Below the pieces are notes generated by a model. It was not told the DNA's origin. It saw nothing but the letters and a program-made list of their open reading frames with translations, and did not search any database. A stretch of 64,000 nt of DNA from Rhexocercosporidium sp. MPI-PUGE-AT-0058. Its lineage: Eukaryota; Ascomycota; Leotiomycetes; Helotiales. Location: contig JAGTJL010000010.1 of assembly GCA_020746875.1 (NCBI GenBank), positions 2,356,001 through 2,420,000 on the forward strand, in the 5' to 3' direction. A program made the translations under genes and the position numbers. Shown in pieces: positions 45,428 to 59,600 of the stretch (position 1 is the stretch's first letter; each line of letters starts with the position of its first letter).

Positions 45428-47770
45428 CTTAATACTCTTAAAACCTAAAAAGTGCTATTTTCATAAAGAAGAAGTTACTTTTTTAACCTACGTTATTATT
45501 ATTATAATACTGGCTATAAACTTTTAAAAAGTTAAGACAGTCGTTAAGTAAATTAAATTAATAAATATTAAAAAAATATAATCTTTTTTAAGATTTATTA
45601 ACTTTTATTAACGATTCGTTTGAAACCACTTAAAGATTGCCACGCTATTTACGGAGTTAATATATAAGGATAAGAAATTTAATTAAAATAATAAAGCGGA
45701 AATAGCTTTCCGAGACTTTAAGAAAACTTTTATTAAGGAACTAAGCATATAACTTTTAAAAGTTCGTATAAGAGACCTTTTTTTTATATAAAATTAAAAG
45801 AATTGAATACTTTTGCTATTTTAAATCCTGACTTTTTAAAATTATTAAGCTTCTTACTTAATATTTTACGCCGTGCTTCGTTCCTTATTTATTATAGCTT
45901 TGATATTAATAACTTACGCAAAAAGAAAATCGTACGGATTCGTCTTTATACGACTTATATAAAAGCATCTCGATTCACAATTAAGACTATTTTTTAAAAC
46001 CAGAAAATTTATAATTTTCTGCTCCTTAAATTAAGCGCTTTCTTTTTCTTTTAAAAAGACTTAATAATTAATAATAACATAAGAATTAAATTCAAATTAA
46101 GATAGCTTATCTCAATAACTTATTAATAAAACTTAAACTGCTAAATTTAATTTCTTAAAGAGATGTCGGAAATTATAAATTATAAATAAAGAAATTAAAA
46201 GAAAGATTATTAGTTTTATATTTTAAATTAAAGCGTCTTTTAATAATTCGGAATACGAAAAGTAAATCTTAACTTAAACTGAAATCGTTAAATAATCCGA
46301 ATTCTTAATTTTAAAGCTTTTATTAATATTAATTTTAATTTATAATACTTTATTAAAATAAATTAAATATACGTTAATTGAAATTAACCGAGGAATTAAT
46401 GAATCTATTAGATTAAGATTAATAAGCCGAAATTATAAGTTAATAAAGAACAAAAACTTAAAAATATCGTTAATATTCGATAATAAAAATAAGTAATATA
46501 TATCTTCGCTATTTATAGAATTTCTTAAGTTCCTAAACTCCGATTGAATTAAATTAAAGCCAGAAACCTTTTAAATTCTAATACTTTTATTTTTATTAAA
46601 CTCGTTAAATACTTTTATTAGTAATTTTATAAAACCTTTAAACTTAAGTCTTAAAAACTCAGAAATTATATTAAAAACTAAAAGGAATTTAAAAGATATA
46701 ATTATTAGCGATATTAATTACTTCTTTCGAAGGATTATTTTTTTCCTTAGGTTAGTAAGTATGCTTTTCTTTTTAGGAGTAAATATTTTGGATTTTTTAA
46801 AGCGATACGTAAAAATTAATATAAATTACAGAGTATTAGAAAGTAATTAAGTTATTTATTTATTTTAATATTATAATAACTTTTAATAAGATATTATTAA
46901 GATTTTCTTAAAATAAAAGAATAAGAAAAGATAAAAAGTATTAAAGTCGGAATTTAAAAAGCATAATCGATAATAAATCCGAGAGTTTATGAACTTTTTT
47001 CGAGAATTTATTATAATTTAACGTATTATTATAAATCTTAATAGTTATTGCCAATTTTATTCTTATATTTTAAAAGCTCTTATATATTAAAAAATCCTTA
47101 ATAAAGTCGATTAAAGCAGATTCTTTTTCTTAAGATTATCGGCTTTTTCTTAAAATAAAATTATTAAATAACTTAAGATCGATAACTTTAAATTAAAATT
47201 TTATAAAAAAAAGTATCTTAAATTTATAAAATATATTCTTACGACGATTAAAAATAAGTAAACAATAAAAGCTTTTTAGCGAGAGAAACAATTAATAACG
47301 TCGTATATAAAAGAAATTTAAGATTTAATAAAAGAATATACTTAACTTTTAATAATTACCGAAGTAGTAAAAAAAGCACTTATTACGTTGCTTTTCTTAA
47401 AAAAAGCTAAGTAAATACCGATAAAATAAAGCTTTAATTATAAAGATAATTAACTTAAAAATAAACTTTATTTATTTTTAGTTAAATTAATTTTTAAATA
47501 TAAAGCTTTACGTTTTAAAGTTTAATTTTAAGAGTCGAATCTTATTTTAATATACTTAATATAAATATATTAATCCGGGATACTTTTAATAAGATAATAA
47601 AAGTAGAACGATGGATTTAGGCGGAAGCGTTAATATTAATGCGATAAGGTACGGGAATAGAATATATAACGTTTATAATAATTAATTCGAAAGCTTATTA
47701 TATAAGTTTAAAGATTAATATCTTTTCTTTTATTACTTTATTAATAATAATATTTATTATATTAATAAGT

Positions 47771-48005
47771 ATACGCGGCCCGGAAATTACCTTTGTATTT
47801 CGGGAAATTACGCTTGTATTCAATTACGTAACTCGTATAAGCTACGTAATTAATTAAGTAGTCGTAAAAGCTTTTAAAGAAGTTATTATTTTATATATAA
47901 TTATTAAAGAGCTCTTTAAGTAAGCAAGTAAGCAATTCTCTCTCTTTGATCACGTGTCCTCACCTACTGCGCTTCCTCATTCTGATTGGCTCGCCTATTC
48001 TCACA
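47771..48005 (-). repeat. Truncated LTR copy, inverted relative to 9579-9888
   Basis: The reverse complement starts TGTGAGAATAGGCGAGCC as in the copy at 9579 and runs to CCGGGCCGCG, where homology stops, so the last ~75 bp are missing. Confidence 0.7.
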
Positions 48006-48697
48006 GAAACTAATAATAAGTTTTATCTTTTAAATATAAGCAGATCTTTTTTAAAAGTTTTCTTTTTAATTTAAATCGGCCTGCTTTTTTATCTTTAAAA
48101 TCAGAAGCTTCTCTGTCTAATATTTCTTTATTATTAAAGCGTAAATTAAGAATAAAGAAATAATTATAATTTAATTTACTACTAAATAGTTATAAGTATT
48201 AACGATCGGCTTAATTAGCGTAAAATAATTTTACAAGCTATTCTAAGGAATATTTAAGAGGTATTCCGAGCTCGTCGGCTTTCTTAATCTTAAGAAAGTA
48301 TTTTTAAACTTATAAATTATTAAAATTCCCGATTATAAGTAAGAAAAGATTAATATTAAGCGTTCCGAGCACTTCCGGTATACGGTATAAGTTCCTTTTA
48401 CGGATTAGCTTTTAGTATTATATAATTTAAACTTTCGGGTTTCGGACGTTCTTTATATTTAAAAATTATAAAGAATCTTAGCGAGTTATCGTTTAAATCG
48501 TTATATTTGTTTAATATAGAATTATTTTAAGCGTGCGAACTAATACTTAAATATTAGCTCTTTTCTTAATAACGAGCTACGCAGTTATTATATTAAAGAA
48601 TTAATAGCTTATAATTTTCTTAATTTATTTATAAAACTTAAAATATATTATAATTCGTAATTATTATATTATTCTAAGGTTCAAATAATAGGGAATT

Positions 48698-48891
48698 TGT
48701 CGTATAGGCACGGGCAGCTGCTCTCTTGGCACTACACGTGACCTAATTAGGTTCTGCTACTATAGACCGCCTTCAGGAGAATAATTATCTTCTCCTAATT
48801 CTTGGAATTAGAAGAATAATAATTAATCACTTTAATTTAATTATAACTGCTTATAATACTTTAATTCACTTCTATACCACAGTTATGAGCC
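48698..48891 (+). repeat. 5' LTR of copia-like element
   Basis: 194 bp; direct repeat of 56,486-56,669. Differences are mostly C/T and G/A. Confidence 0.85.
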
Positions 48892-51800
48892 TTATTAATA
48901 AAACTATTAAGTTAGTATTTTTCCCTTTATACGCTATTGATTTAAATAAAGCTTATAAGGTAAGTTTATAAGTGAAGAGTATTTGTTATACGTTATAGAG
49001 TTTTCCACTTTATTACAGAATATAATTCATACCGCTGTTTTCCACCAACTCTTCGATTCTACTTTAGACGAGTATAAAAGCCGAGCAATTGGACTTAATA
49101 CTTCTTTAGTCCTTCCTCCTTTATCGAATACTCGGAGCTCACGAAAGCAACTCTTTTATTATAATAGATTTAATTTTAGCTTCTTTTTTAAATAATCGAA
49201 CCCCTTTTAATTATAATAAGTATACTTAGACTCTTTAGTATTAGGCGTTTAAATCCTTTTATATCTTTTATAAAATATAAAATTCAGTAGATCCTACGTT
49301 ACTAGTTACTCTTAACCTTCTCGACGCCGAACCGAAACCCTTATCGCTAAACGATTTAAGAATATAATAAAATAAAAAAGCTATTAAGTATAACTTTTAG
49401 GCTCAGGCGAAGTAGGACGAAGATACTCGCGACCTTGTAGAGAAAGGCCTTAAGCCGAGCGTATTACTACCGGCAAAAGCTATAATTAAGAATATAGCTT
49501 TAATATATATTATTTTTATAAGGGAATACGTAAGGAAGCTCGTATAATAGACGGAAAAGGCTCGAGCTTATAAGGCAGCTTATAAGTGAATTCAAGAAAT
49601 AGTTAATCCTTCTGTTTATTAAAGAGTAATTAAGGAATACGAGAACGAATAAGCTCGTATAAAAAAGGAATAGTTAACCGAGATAATAAACGGAGACTTT
49701 TAATTAAAGTTATAAACTCTTTAGTTACTCCTCCGGATTCTTAAAAGAGATTACGCCTCTTCGGAAATAAGTGCTCGTACGCTGGTATAATTTACTTATA
49801 AGAAGAAGCTCGTTATTATTAAAGTAAGGCGAGTTAATCTTAAGGAGTGGCTTTAAGAATAAAAAGCGGCTTATTAAGATATTCTCTTATACGACTTACC
49901 GGACGTTAAAAGACCGCTAGTAATACTTAATTTTATTAAGGCGGTATAAGAGAAGCTCGTATCAGAATAAGCGCGCGAACGGCACTCTGAATTACTAAGA
50001 AATAATACTCTTAAGGTAATAAACTAGTACTTTTTACTTAATTACGTTAATTAATTATTTACTCTTAATAAGGAATTACTTACAGCCTCTAGATAATAAA
50101 AGATAATAAGCTTATATGCCACTCTTAAAAGAAAATCAGATGCTCCCGCAACCTCGTCGATTTAACGAAACTAATCGCCAAACACGCGAGTAAATACTTA
50201 CTCGTGCAAGTATCGCTTTTACCGTTATAAAGCTATTAATTATCACAGACTTCGGTATTACTACGACGGCTCGACGGCAAGTAACTTCAAGAACTTATTA
50301 TTAATAAAGGAAATTAAGGAGACTCGACTCCGATTAGAGAGCGATTTCCCTAACCTCCGCCGAGAAATTGCTAAACTTAACGAGAATATGCTATTAATAG
50401 CGCAACTGGCTACTGGATTACCTTCCGGTAATTCCTTTTCTACTCAAGCACTAGCAGCTCCTGTAGCTCCAAAGCTAGCTACTCCAAGGCCAGCTACTCC
50501 AGCAAAAGCAAAATACCCTAAAAACGTTTAGGCTTGCTTTATAAGCCCTGAATTTCTCGACGAAGCTCTCGCTGCTGCGGGGGTATACGTTATTATAGAT
50601 ATAGATTGCTATTCGCTCGTAAAGAGCACCTTACTCGATAACGGAATTATTATTTATTTAATAAATTTAAAAGTTCTTCTCGTCCCCGGAAGCTTTATTA
50701 AATCTATTACAGATAATAGCGTTAAGGCCGGAACGTCAAGCTTAATAATTAAAAGCCGCGGTACTCGAGTCTTTAAAAGTATTCTTTACGGCCTTAACGG
50801 ACCGAATACAGGCGATTTAATCTTTTTAAACGTCGCTATTATTAAAAGCTTTAATATTAATATTATTTCAAAAGCTCGCCTTTTATAAGTAAAAGTTTAA
50901 TATAATAATTTAAATTATACTTTACGCACGAGAATAACTGAAAACAATCTGGTTTTAAAGTAATTATAGCGATAATTTAACTTAGCTTTTTTTAAATATA
51001 AGCTTTTTAATTACTCTTCGGTTTTTCCAATTACTCGCCGCATTTTAATTCGCTTAAATTATAGCTTTTTAATATTTTTAACGCTAAAAAAGAGCATCCG
51101 CTAAAACTTTCAGTCGAGCAGATAATATTTAAAACTACGAGTCGACGAAGCCCACTTATAGCATCTACGCGTAAGTTATTTTAAAAAGGAAGCCTTAGAA
51201 AACTTAATAAAAAATGCGCGCAACGTCGAGATTTAAGGTTTAACTCGGTTAAAATGCGAGTATTATATAATAGCTATAATATAATAAGTGATAAGTCGTC
51301 GTTAATTAAAGAGAGTAATTACCTGTCCTTTTTACCGCATTTCTTGGGATTTATTCGATTTTTTAATAGAGTTTAACGGGAATAATTAGTTTTTATTAAT
51401 TAAGGACGAATATAATAAGAAATTCTACGGGCGGCTTTTAAAAACTAAAAAGTTAATCGCCGTCTTAAATACTCTTAAATCGTTTAAGGCGTAGATAAGA
51501 CACTAATTCGGGCTCTCGGTTTACAAAATATATTAAGATAACGATACTTTAGTTATAAGGATTAATAGATTAATTAAGTATAAAAAATAATATAAAGAAA
51601 GTAGTATTAATATTGAATTTACTCTTTTATATATATATTAACTTAATAGAAGAGCTGAGCGCGTAAGCAAAGAAATAATCAATAAATCGATTAAAATACG
51701 TTTTTCTGCTAATTTACCCCGAGCGCTTTAAACGGAATTAATAATAGCAGTAATTATTTTTTATAATATAAGTCTATTTACTCGCAAAAGCTTCAAGAGT

Positions 51801-54800
51801 CTTAACGAAGTGTTCTAAGCTTAGTTTAAGTAATATTTTCGGTATTACGACCCCAAGCTCACGCTAAAGCTGATAATCGATTTACGGCTTGATTAAAGCA
51901 ACTTATATACGTACGGCTATAAAGCTTACTTTATAATTAAAGACCGAGAAGCTCTCCGCTAAAAGAGAGCTTTTAAAGTCAATCCGCGAGCGTACCTTAA
52001 TTACTTAATTAAATACGTCTTATTTAATATTTATAAAATTTAAGTGCCTTAATTATAATATATAATAATAACTCAGAATATTACTTTTAATAAAACCTTC
52101 TTTTATTTAAGCTTTTTAAATATAAAGAAAGCGGTCGGCCAGCCGCGCTTAATATTAAAAGATCTTACGAAAATATTAAAAAAAGAAAAAGGAGATTAAG
52201 ACGCTAGTTTTATTATAATTAACCGACTAAGCGCACTTAATATATTAAAATTAAAAATACCGTTTATTATTCCGAACAGAGAATAATTAAGCGAAGCAAT
52301 AAGCGCTATAAAAGTCAACGAGCTTATAAGCTCAAAGGTATCAAAACCTTTAGTTAAGCTTTTAAGCTCGGAAGTAAAGCTATCTACTCCCTCTTTAATT
52401 AAGTTAATAAAAGTAAATACGCTATTTCTAGCTGATTTAATAGCTCTTGACTTTATTCAGTCGCTCGTCAGTAAGAACTCGGGGGTGATTTAGCTAAAAA
52501 AGAATGCTAGACTTCTTATTTACGAGCACTTTAATCAGGTCTTAAAACGAGCCGATACTTTAAGACAATTAGCGTCTAAGAGCGCAATTAAGAGAAGTAT
52601 TTTACGTAATATATTAAACTTCCAGAGTAATATAAGCCTTAAGCGGAAGTCGATATTATAAGTTATAATTTACTTTAAAAGGTTATACGACCGAAAGCGC
52701 GATCTTAAGCGTTAAGAAGTATTTAAAGAAAGTATCGGCTTTAAGTAATTAGAAGCTTTACTTTAAGTAATTAAGTATAAAGAGTATCCGTAATTATCGG
52801 AATCAGAAGAAGACAAAGAGTCAGGTTTACGCTTATTATTTCCGGCTTTAATTAAATTAAATTCCGGCTTATTTAAACCTTTTAAAAGGAAAAGAATAAA
52901 AGACCGAGTAATTAATAAAAGTCGAAAGACTCGAGTTAATAATAAGGTAATAAAACCGAATCGAAGCGTTTATATAATAATTATTAAAGAGTTAATTATA
53001 GAATTATTATAACCGTCAAGTAATCGCGAGCACTTAGAGGATTTTCTAAGGACTTTCTGGCTTAGTTAAGAACTAGTGCGAAGAGACGGAAAAGACCTGA
53101 GCGTAGTTCACGCTATTATATTAGCGTTTATATTTAAAAATATCGAAATTCAATAATTAATTAAGCTCTTACGGATTTATTAATTATAAATACTTAAGGA
53201 CTTATTAAATTAGAGAGACTTTAGGAATTACCTGTTAAGAGAGCACTTCCGAGCCGACGCTATTAAGGAGATTACTAACCTTAAGTCGCGTAACTACTAG
53301 AGAGTCGTTAAATATACCTTTGCTACCGAGTAATTAATTCCTTTAAAATAAGTATTTCACGCTAAAGTCGATTCGTCAGGGTATTTAACCCGCTATCGCT
53401 CCCGAGTCGTTATAAGAGGAGACTTACAGCCTAAAACGTCAATTTTATTAATATATATAGCTACTTTAACTATTCGCTCCTTCAAAACCGCTATAACTAT
53501 TACAGCTTAATTTAATTTAAAAATAATTTAATTTAATATAATAAATGCTTTTATTAACGTTAAATAAAATAAAACAAGTGCTCGCGTACGCTGCTATTTA
53601 CCGGACGGTTTTAAATAAAACGGAATAATAATAAAAGTTGATCGCGTACTTTACGGACTTAGGGATTTACCGGCGCTATAGTACGGTAACTTCACTTATA
53701 CTTTAACAATTTTAAGGTTAATTGTTTGTAAAGAGAAGCCTTGTATATTTATAAACGAGTAACGTACGGTGTTTATAATATTTTATATCGACGATATTCA
53801 GGTGCTTTATTACAGTTCGGCTTTTAAAGACGCTAAATTAATTATCGACGGCTTAAATATAATATATAAGCTTACCGGAGGAGAGCAAACGGAATAGTTT
53901 TTAGGCGTTCGTATTATTAAAAATCGATTAGCGAAGATTATTTCTCTAGTATATAATATTTATATTCAAAAAATTACTCTTCGATTTAAATTAATAAATA
54001 AAAATTACTTAAGTATATTATTACTTTAAATCGAGTTATTAAAGAATTAAGAACAAGCTATTCCAGCTTAAATTAAGGAGTTTTAAAAGAAAGTTAGATT
54101 AATACTTTATATTATAATTATATTATACGCAGACGTCGCCTTTATTACTTTAAGGCTTTCTTACTTTTTAATTAATCTTTCCCGAGAGTATCTGGTTACA
54201 GTTAATTAAATAATTCGTTATCTTTTCGGCACTCGTTTCTTAATAATTACTTATAATTATAAGCTGCGCGACTCTTATTTTATAATAGTATTAAATGCTT
54301 CTTTTATAAATAATATCGAAATAAGGCGATCTTTTAATAAATATATCTTTATATTTTTTAGAAGTTTAATCTTTTAAAAAATAATTTTATAAAATATAAT
54401 TATTACGTTTATAATATAAGTAAAGCTTCTTAGAATTAAGCGTACTGATAAAGAACTTATAATACTTTAGCGATTCTTTTAAGAATTACGCTTTAATATA
54501 AGAGTAGCTTAAATAATTTTTTATAATAATTAATAAACGATTCGGTTAATTATTAAGGAAAATCAGCGTATTTTTATTAAATTACGTTACGTTAATATTC
54601 AGAATATATAATTACGTTAAGAGTTTCAGAAAGGCACTTTTTTAATAAAATATTTCTTTATAAGTTATATGCCGGCTGACGGACTTATTAAAAACCTTTC
54701 TCGGCAGAAATTTAAAGTATTTATTACTTTTATTAATTTAGTAAATATTTGTGCTTAATTAAAGCAACTCTTGTAAGAGACTCGCTTTAAAGCAGTCTTT

Positions 54801-56485
54801 TATATATATTCTTTACTTTTCATTTGTTCTCAAAGTGATTATATAATAAGCTTACTTTCTAATTAAAGAGCTTTATTTATATTATTATATATTTCTTTAT
54901 AAAATTCTCTTTTATAAATTTCTATTTATAATTTTATCTTATTAGAAATTAACTAAGCTTAAGAATATAAATTATTATATTTTAAAAAATTAATTACTTT
55001 TAACGATTCTTTAATTCAAAGGCAAACGTAAGTTTTAGTTTTTAAAATATAAAAGAATACTTAAAAAGTAAGAAGTTCTTAAGCCTTAGAAAATAAAAAA
55101 GTAGCTCATTTATTAAAAAGAAAAAAGCCTAAAACCTCCCGAATTAGCTCGCTTAAAGTATTAATTATTATATTAACCAGCTCTTTAACGCGAGTAGCTT
55201 GAGCTTCTTGCTTAAGAATAAGAATAATTCCACGAGTAGATATAGCTTAAAAGGCCAGAACGCTAAGACTTAAGCTATAAGCGCGAGTAGCTCCGGCAAT
55301 AACTTCGGCAGTAGCAACTTTAATAATAGTAATAGCAGTAAGATAATCAGCTGCTCTTTCACTACTCTTCTCAACGAAGAGAATACTTATAGCGGCAGTA
55401 ATCTTCTCTTTAATAGCACGAGTATAAATTATAAAAGCAGTTAAAGACTTTTTTTCTTTTTTTAAAAGATTAATTAAATTAATTTAATTTTCTAAAAATA
55501 AAACGAATAACTTACCGTTTTCCTTATTATTGTCATCTTTATTATTACTTTTAAATCTATTAGTAACTCTTAAAGCAACTCCACTACCAAAATCAATAAT
55601 AGCGTCAGTAATAATAGCTTTATTAATATTATTACCCTTAAAAGCGGCATAAACCGGGATTCTTAATTACTTTAGCTTTTAAAAAAATTAATAATAAATT
55701 AAAAAGCGAGAAAAAAGCAGCTAAATCGACTTACTTTTTTGCTAGTTTTATTTTTTAACGTATTATAATATACGAGGAAAGGAGCTTAAGTAATAGCGGA
55801 AGTAATTACGCACTTATGGCCAGACGAGTAAGTAAAGCAGTAAGCACCTTTTCTAACGGTATTATAATATTAATCGCTATTTTTTATTTAGAAGGCGTTA
55901 TTAATACAGCTTAAATAAATTATTATATAAGCACTTATTAGCTACTTTAAAGCCCGAGGAGTAGCAGCGGCACGGCGAAGAGCGGGGGCGAGGACGGGAG
56001 CAGCCGATAATCGTGCCTTAGCGACGACTTTCTTCTTATTATTAATAATAGCCTTAACTTATTATAAGTTAGCGGTTATTCTTTAATTAATTAATTCTTA
56101 ATCAAGTCGATCTTCGATTAATAAATTAAAACTAATAGATCGAAAATCGAGCTACTTACTTTGCTTTAGCGAGCAGATTGTCGTTCTATTATAACGATTC
56201 TGACAGAGCGCTTAAAGACACCCATAATATCGAAGGAAGTAATTAATTAATTAATTAATTAATGAATTAATTAAGTAGTAAATCGAGAGCAGTCGATCTA
56301 TATGTTATCGAGTATTTATAAGTTCAGGTTTAATAAGAAAATCGTTAGTTTATATAATCAGGTTATTTACTTAATTACCGTATACAAGTGAATTTATTTA
56401 CTTAATTCTTTTCTATTATTTACTCTCGCTTAATATAGCTAATCACAATAGCAGTAGCTTACTATTATTAATTGCTTAGGGGGTG

Positions 56486-56669
56486 TGTCGTATAAGCACG
56501 GGCAGCTGCTCTCTTGGCACTGCACGTGACCTAATTAGGTTCTGCTACTATAAACCGCCTTCAGGAAAACAACTATCTTCTCCTGATTCTTAGAATTAAA
56601 AGAATAATAATTAATCACTTTAATTCAATTACAACTGCTCACAGTACTTTAATCCACTTCTACACCACA
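56486..56669 (+). repeat. 3' LTR of copia-like element
   Basis: 184 bp, followed by target duplication GAATT (56,670-56,674). Confidence 0.85.
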
Positions 56670-56674
56670 GAATT

Positions 56675-59600
56675 ACTATTCGAAACGTTTAGGATATATT
56701 AATTATAATTTAAACTAATCTTTAGCCTTTTTACTTTCCTTTAAAGTAAATAAATAAAGATATTAACATGTGATTTATATTAAGCCTACAAACCTTTTAT
56801 AGAATCCCCGACTTTTCTTATATTAGATTTTACTTTTAATATTATTCCTTTTCTTAAAATCTTATTTATAAAATACGAAATAATATAATAATAATATAAT
56901 ATAACGAACGTAAATCGAAATATATACGGACTTAAATCGGACTTGACTTTTTAAAATAAGAATAATTTATTAATAAAGTAAATAATAATATTACGGAATT
57001 AAATCGGAATATAAACGAGTCCAGATCAGTAATAGTTCGCGTAATTAAGCGGTATTGCGAGTTCTGCCGTAAATTATTTATATTTTAACTTTTAAATAAA
57101 TCTAACTTTTAATTAATATTATTATTTTCTCCGATTTGGCTTATTATCCTTCTGTCTCGCTTTTATATATTATATTATATTATATTATATTATATTATAT
57201 TATATTATATTATATTATATTATATTATATTATATTATATTATATTATATTATATTATATTATATTATATTATATTATATTATATTATATTATATTATAT
57301 TATATTATATTATATTATATTATATTATATTATATTATATATCCGACCTGCCTTTAATATAGCTTTAATTTACTACCTCTGCGCCCGCTACCTCGCTAAT
57401 AACGTAATAAATCACGTTTATGCTTTTTTAAAAGTTAATAATATTAAGTATAATTACTGCCGTAATTAGAAGTCCCGGTATATCGCTGTAAATACTCCGA
57501 TATTCTTTTATTATTAATAAATATTAAAATATCTATATTAATTTTAATAACTTCTCGAGGAAGCATACGACCTTGCCTTAAAGCTGCTTATAGCTTAAGA
57601 TAACTTCGCCGCCGATATTACCTCGGCTAACGAAGTTCGGAACTTAGTTATTACCGTAGTAATCGCGGTGAATTAATCTGCTCGGGCCGCTCGGTTTACC
57701 GGCGGTAACGCCTCGTCTTTCTTCCGTCCCGCCTCCGCTATTCAGTGCCTTACAGCCGCCGCTTCTGCTGCTACTATTGCTATTACTACCGACAACCTCT
57801 TCCGTCAGCTTCTCGCTACGCAAAACTGAATTAACGACCTTTTTACAGAATTAATACGTCGTATCTTTATAAGTATTAATATCTTTTATATTTCTTTTGT
57901 ATTAATTTCAATAAGCCTTTAAAAGCGAAGTTAAGAAAGAGAAAAATAAAGATAAAAATAAGGATAAGGATATAAAAGAAGACTTTCGGGCCCGCTATTT
58001 CCGCTTCTTTAGCGGCAGCTTCGAGCTGTAAATAGCGCCTTCGGGCTTCTTATTATATTGCGGTTTATACCTTCGGGCTTCTTTTGTAAATTATGTAAGT
58101 AACGTTTACTAACTTAATTAAAACTTAATTAATATAAGCTTGAAATGTCGCTGGAGCATTCGAGAATCTAAAAAGAAGTACGTAATACTTAAATTACTTA
58201 TATTAAGTCCGAAATACTGTCTTTTATTCGTCGCTTTACTTAATTTAAAATGGATAATACGTATTCTTTAGATTTAGTTTTATAAATACTTTAGCGAGTC
58301 TTAATCGGTCGAGGGTTTTATTAATTAAAAGTAAAAGAATCCGATTCTTTACCGTAATAGTATTAAGCTTTTTATAATCGATATATAATTATAATCCTCC
58401 GCTCTTATTAAGTATAAACAGAATAAGCGCTCTTATAAAGTTAATAAATCTTCAGATTTAACTTTTTTTTAAACTCGCTTCGAGATATTCTTAAAATATT
58501 ATTAGTTTTAATTCGGAAAATAAATAAATAAGTTCTTATAATAATTCCTTATTAAGTTCGAGGTCGATTCGATGTTTTATTAAATAATATTTAAGTAACG
58601 TCTTAATATTTATTTCGCTAAAGATTTCTTAATAATTAATATATTTTAGAGGCAACTCGGCACTTTCGATACTCTTAACCTTAAATATAATATAATATAC
58701 TTAATTTTTCTGAATTTTCTTTATAAACTTCTTAATAAAGATAATATTAATTTAATTCCTTTTAAAAAGAAACCGCTAAATCTTCGATCGAAAGCTAATA
58801 ATAAAATTAACTTCTTTAAGTTAAAGAAATCTTAAAATAAAAGTAACTCCTGAAATCTCGAAGTCGAAAGCGATATACGACTGCCGATGCCCTTTTATAA
58901 TGCCTTCGCTATTAATAATATATAATTATAAGGAATAAGTTCTGTAAATAATAATTTTTCTTCCTTTAATTATAATTAAATTAATTTAATTAATTATAAG
59001 CTTTTATTCGCATTCGATTATAAGCGCCTGAAAATTATAATTATTTTCGGCATCGCTATCGAGAAGTGCTCGTTCGATCCGCACTTTTCTATTTTAAGTC
59101 TGAATTTTTATTTATATTATAATCTTTTGCCGTTCCTTTTCCTCGCCCGATGTTATTAATAATAATAAAATTAAGATTAAGTTAATTCGTTTCTTATTTA
59201 TTATAACTTTACATAATTTAAATTTTTTTTTAATAATTATAATACGTAATTTTTAAGTATTTTATTATTAAATAACTTAGCTTTTTATAATAATAATATT
59301 CTTTATTACTCGATCTTTTTGCCTCCGATTTAGCACCGATAAAAGTCCGATTTGTATTACTGAACTCGTCTCGCCTTCGGTCTAAGTTCGAAGAAAAAAT
59401 ATAAAATAATTTATTATTACGAAAGCAATTATTATCTTTTTTTAAAGCTTTATTAATATCTTTTTAAGGTTTATTTTAATTATTTACTTTATTAGTATTT
59501 TTAATACGACGAGCTAAAAATATTAGCTTTTCGTAAGTTTTAATAATTTTAATAATATTAAGTTTAATAATTTCTCTTTTTAACTTAAGCTTTAATTTAA

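Larger units (their letters stand above)
48698..56669 (+). mobile_element. Ty1/copia-like retrotransposon relic, 7972 bp
   Basis: LTRs at 48,698-48,891 and 56,486-56,669 (TGTCGTATA to TACCACA/CACCACA) are flanked by an exact 5-bp duplication GAATT. The plus-strand order is gag-like frames, a protease-like segment near 50,580-50,890, then reverse transcriptase near 53,630-53,940. The last reads VLYGLRDLPALWYG, FYIDDIQVLYYS and, after one stop, FLGVRIIKN, the copia arrangement. The following 1.7 kb before the 3' LTR is not recognisable. It is heavily RIP-degraded. Confidence 0.82.

Noticed and set aside
45803..45997. Short plus-strand frame in the AT-rich block, and similar frames at 48,983 and 62,074
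   Set aside because: Chance frames in RIPped retroelement sequence; no conserved domain in those frames.
57136..57357. 73-codon frame of Tyr-Ile-Leu repeats
   Set aside because: It is a translation of the (TATAT)n microsatellite.
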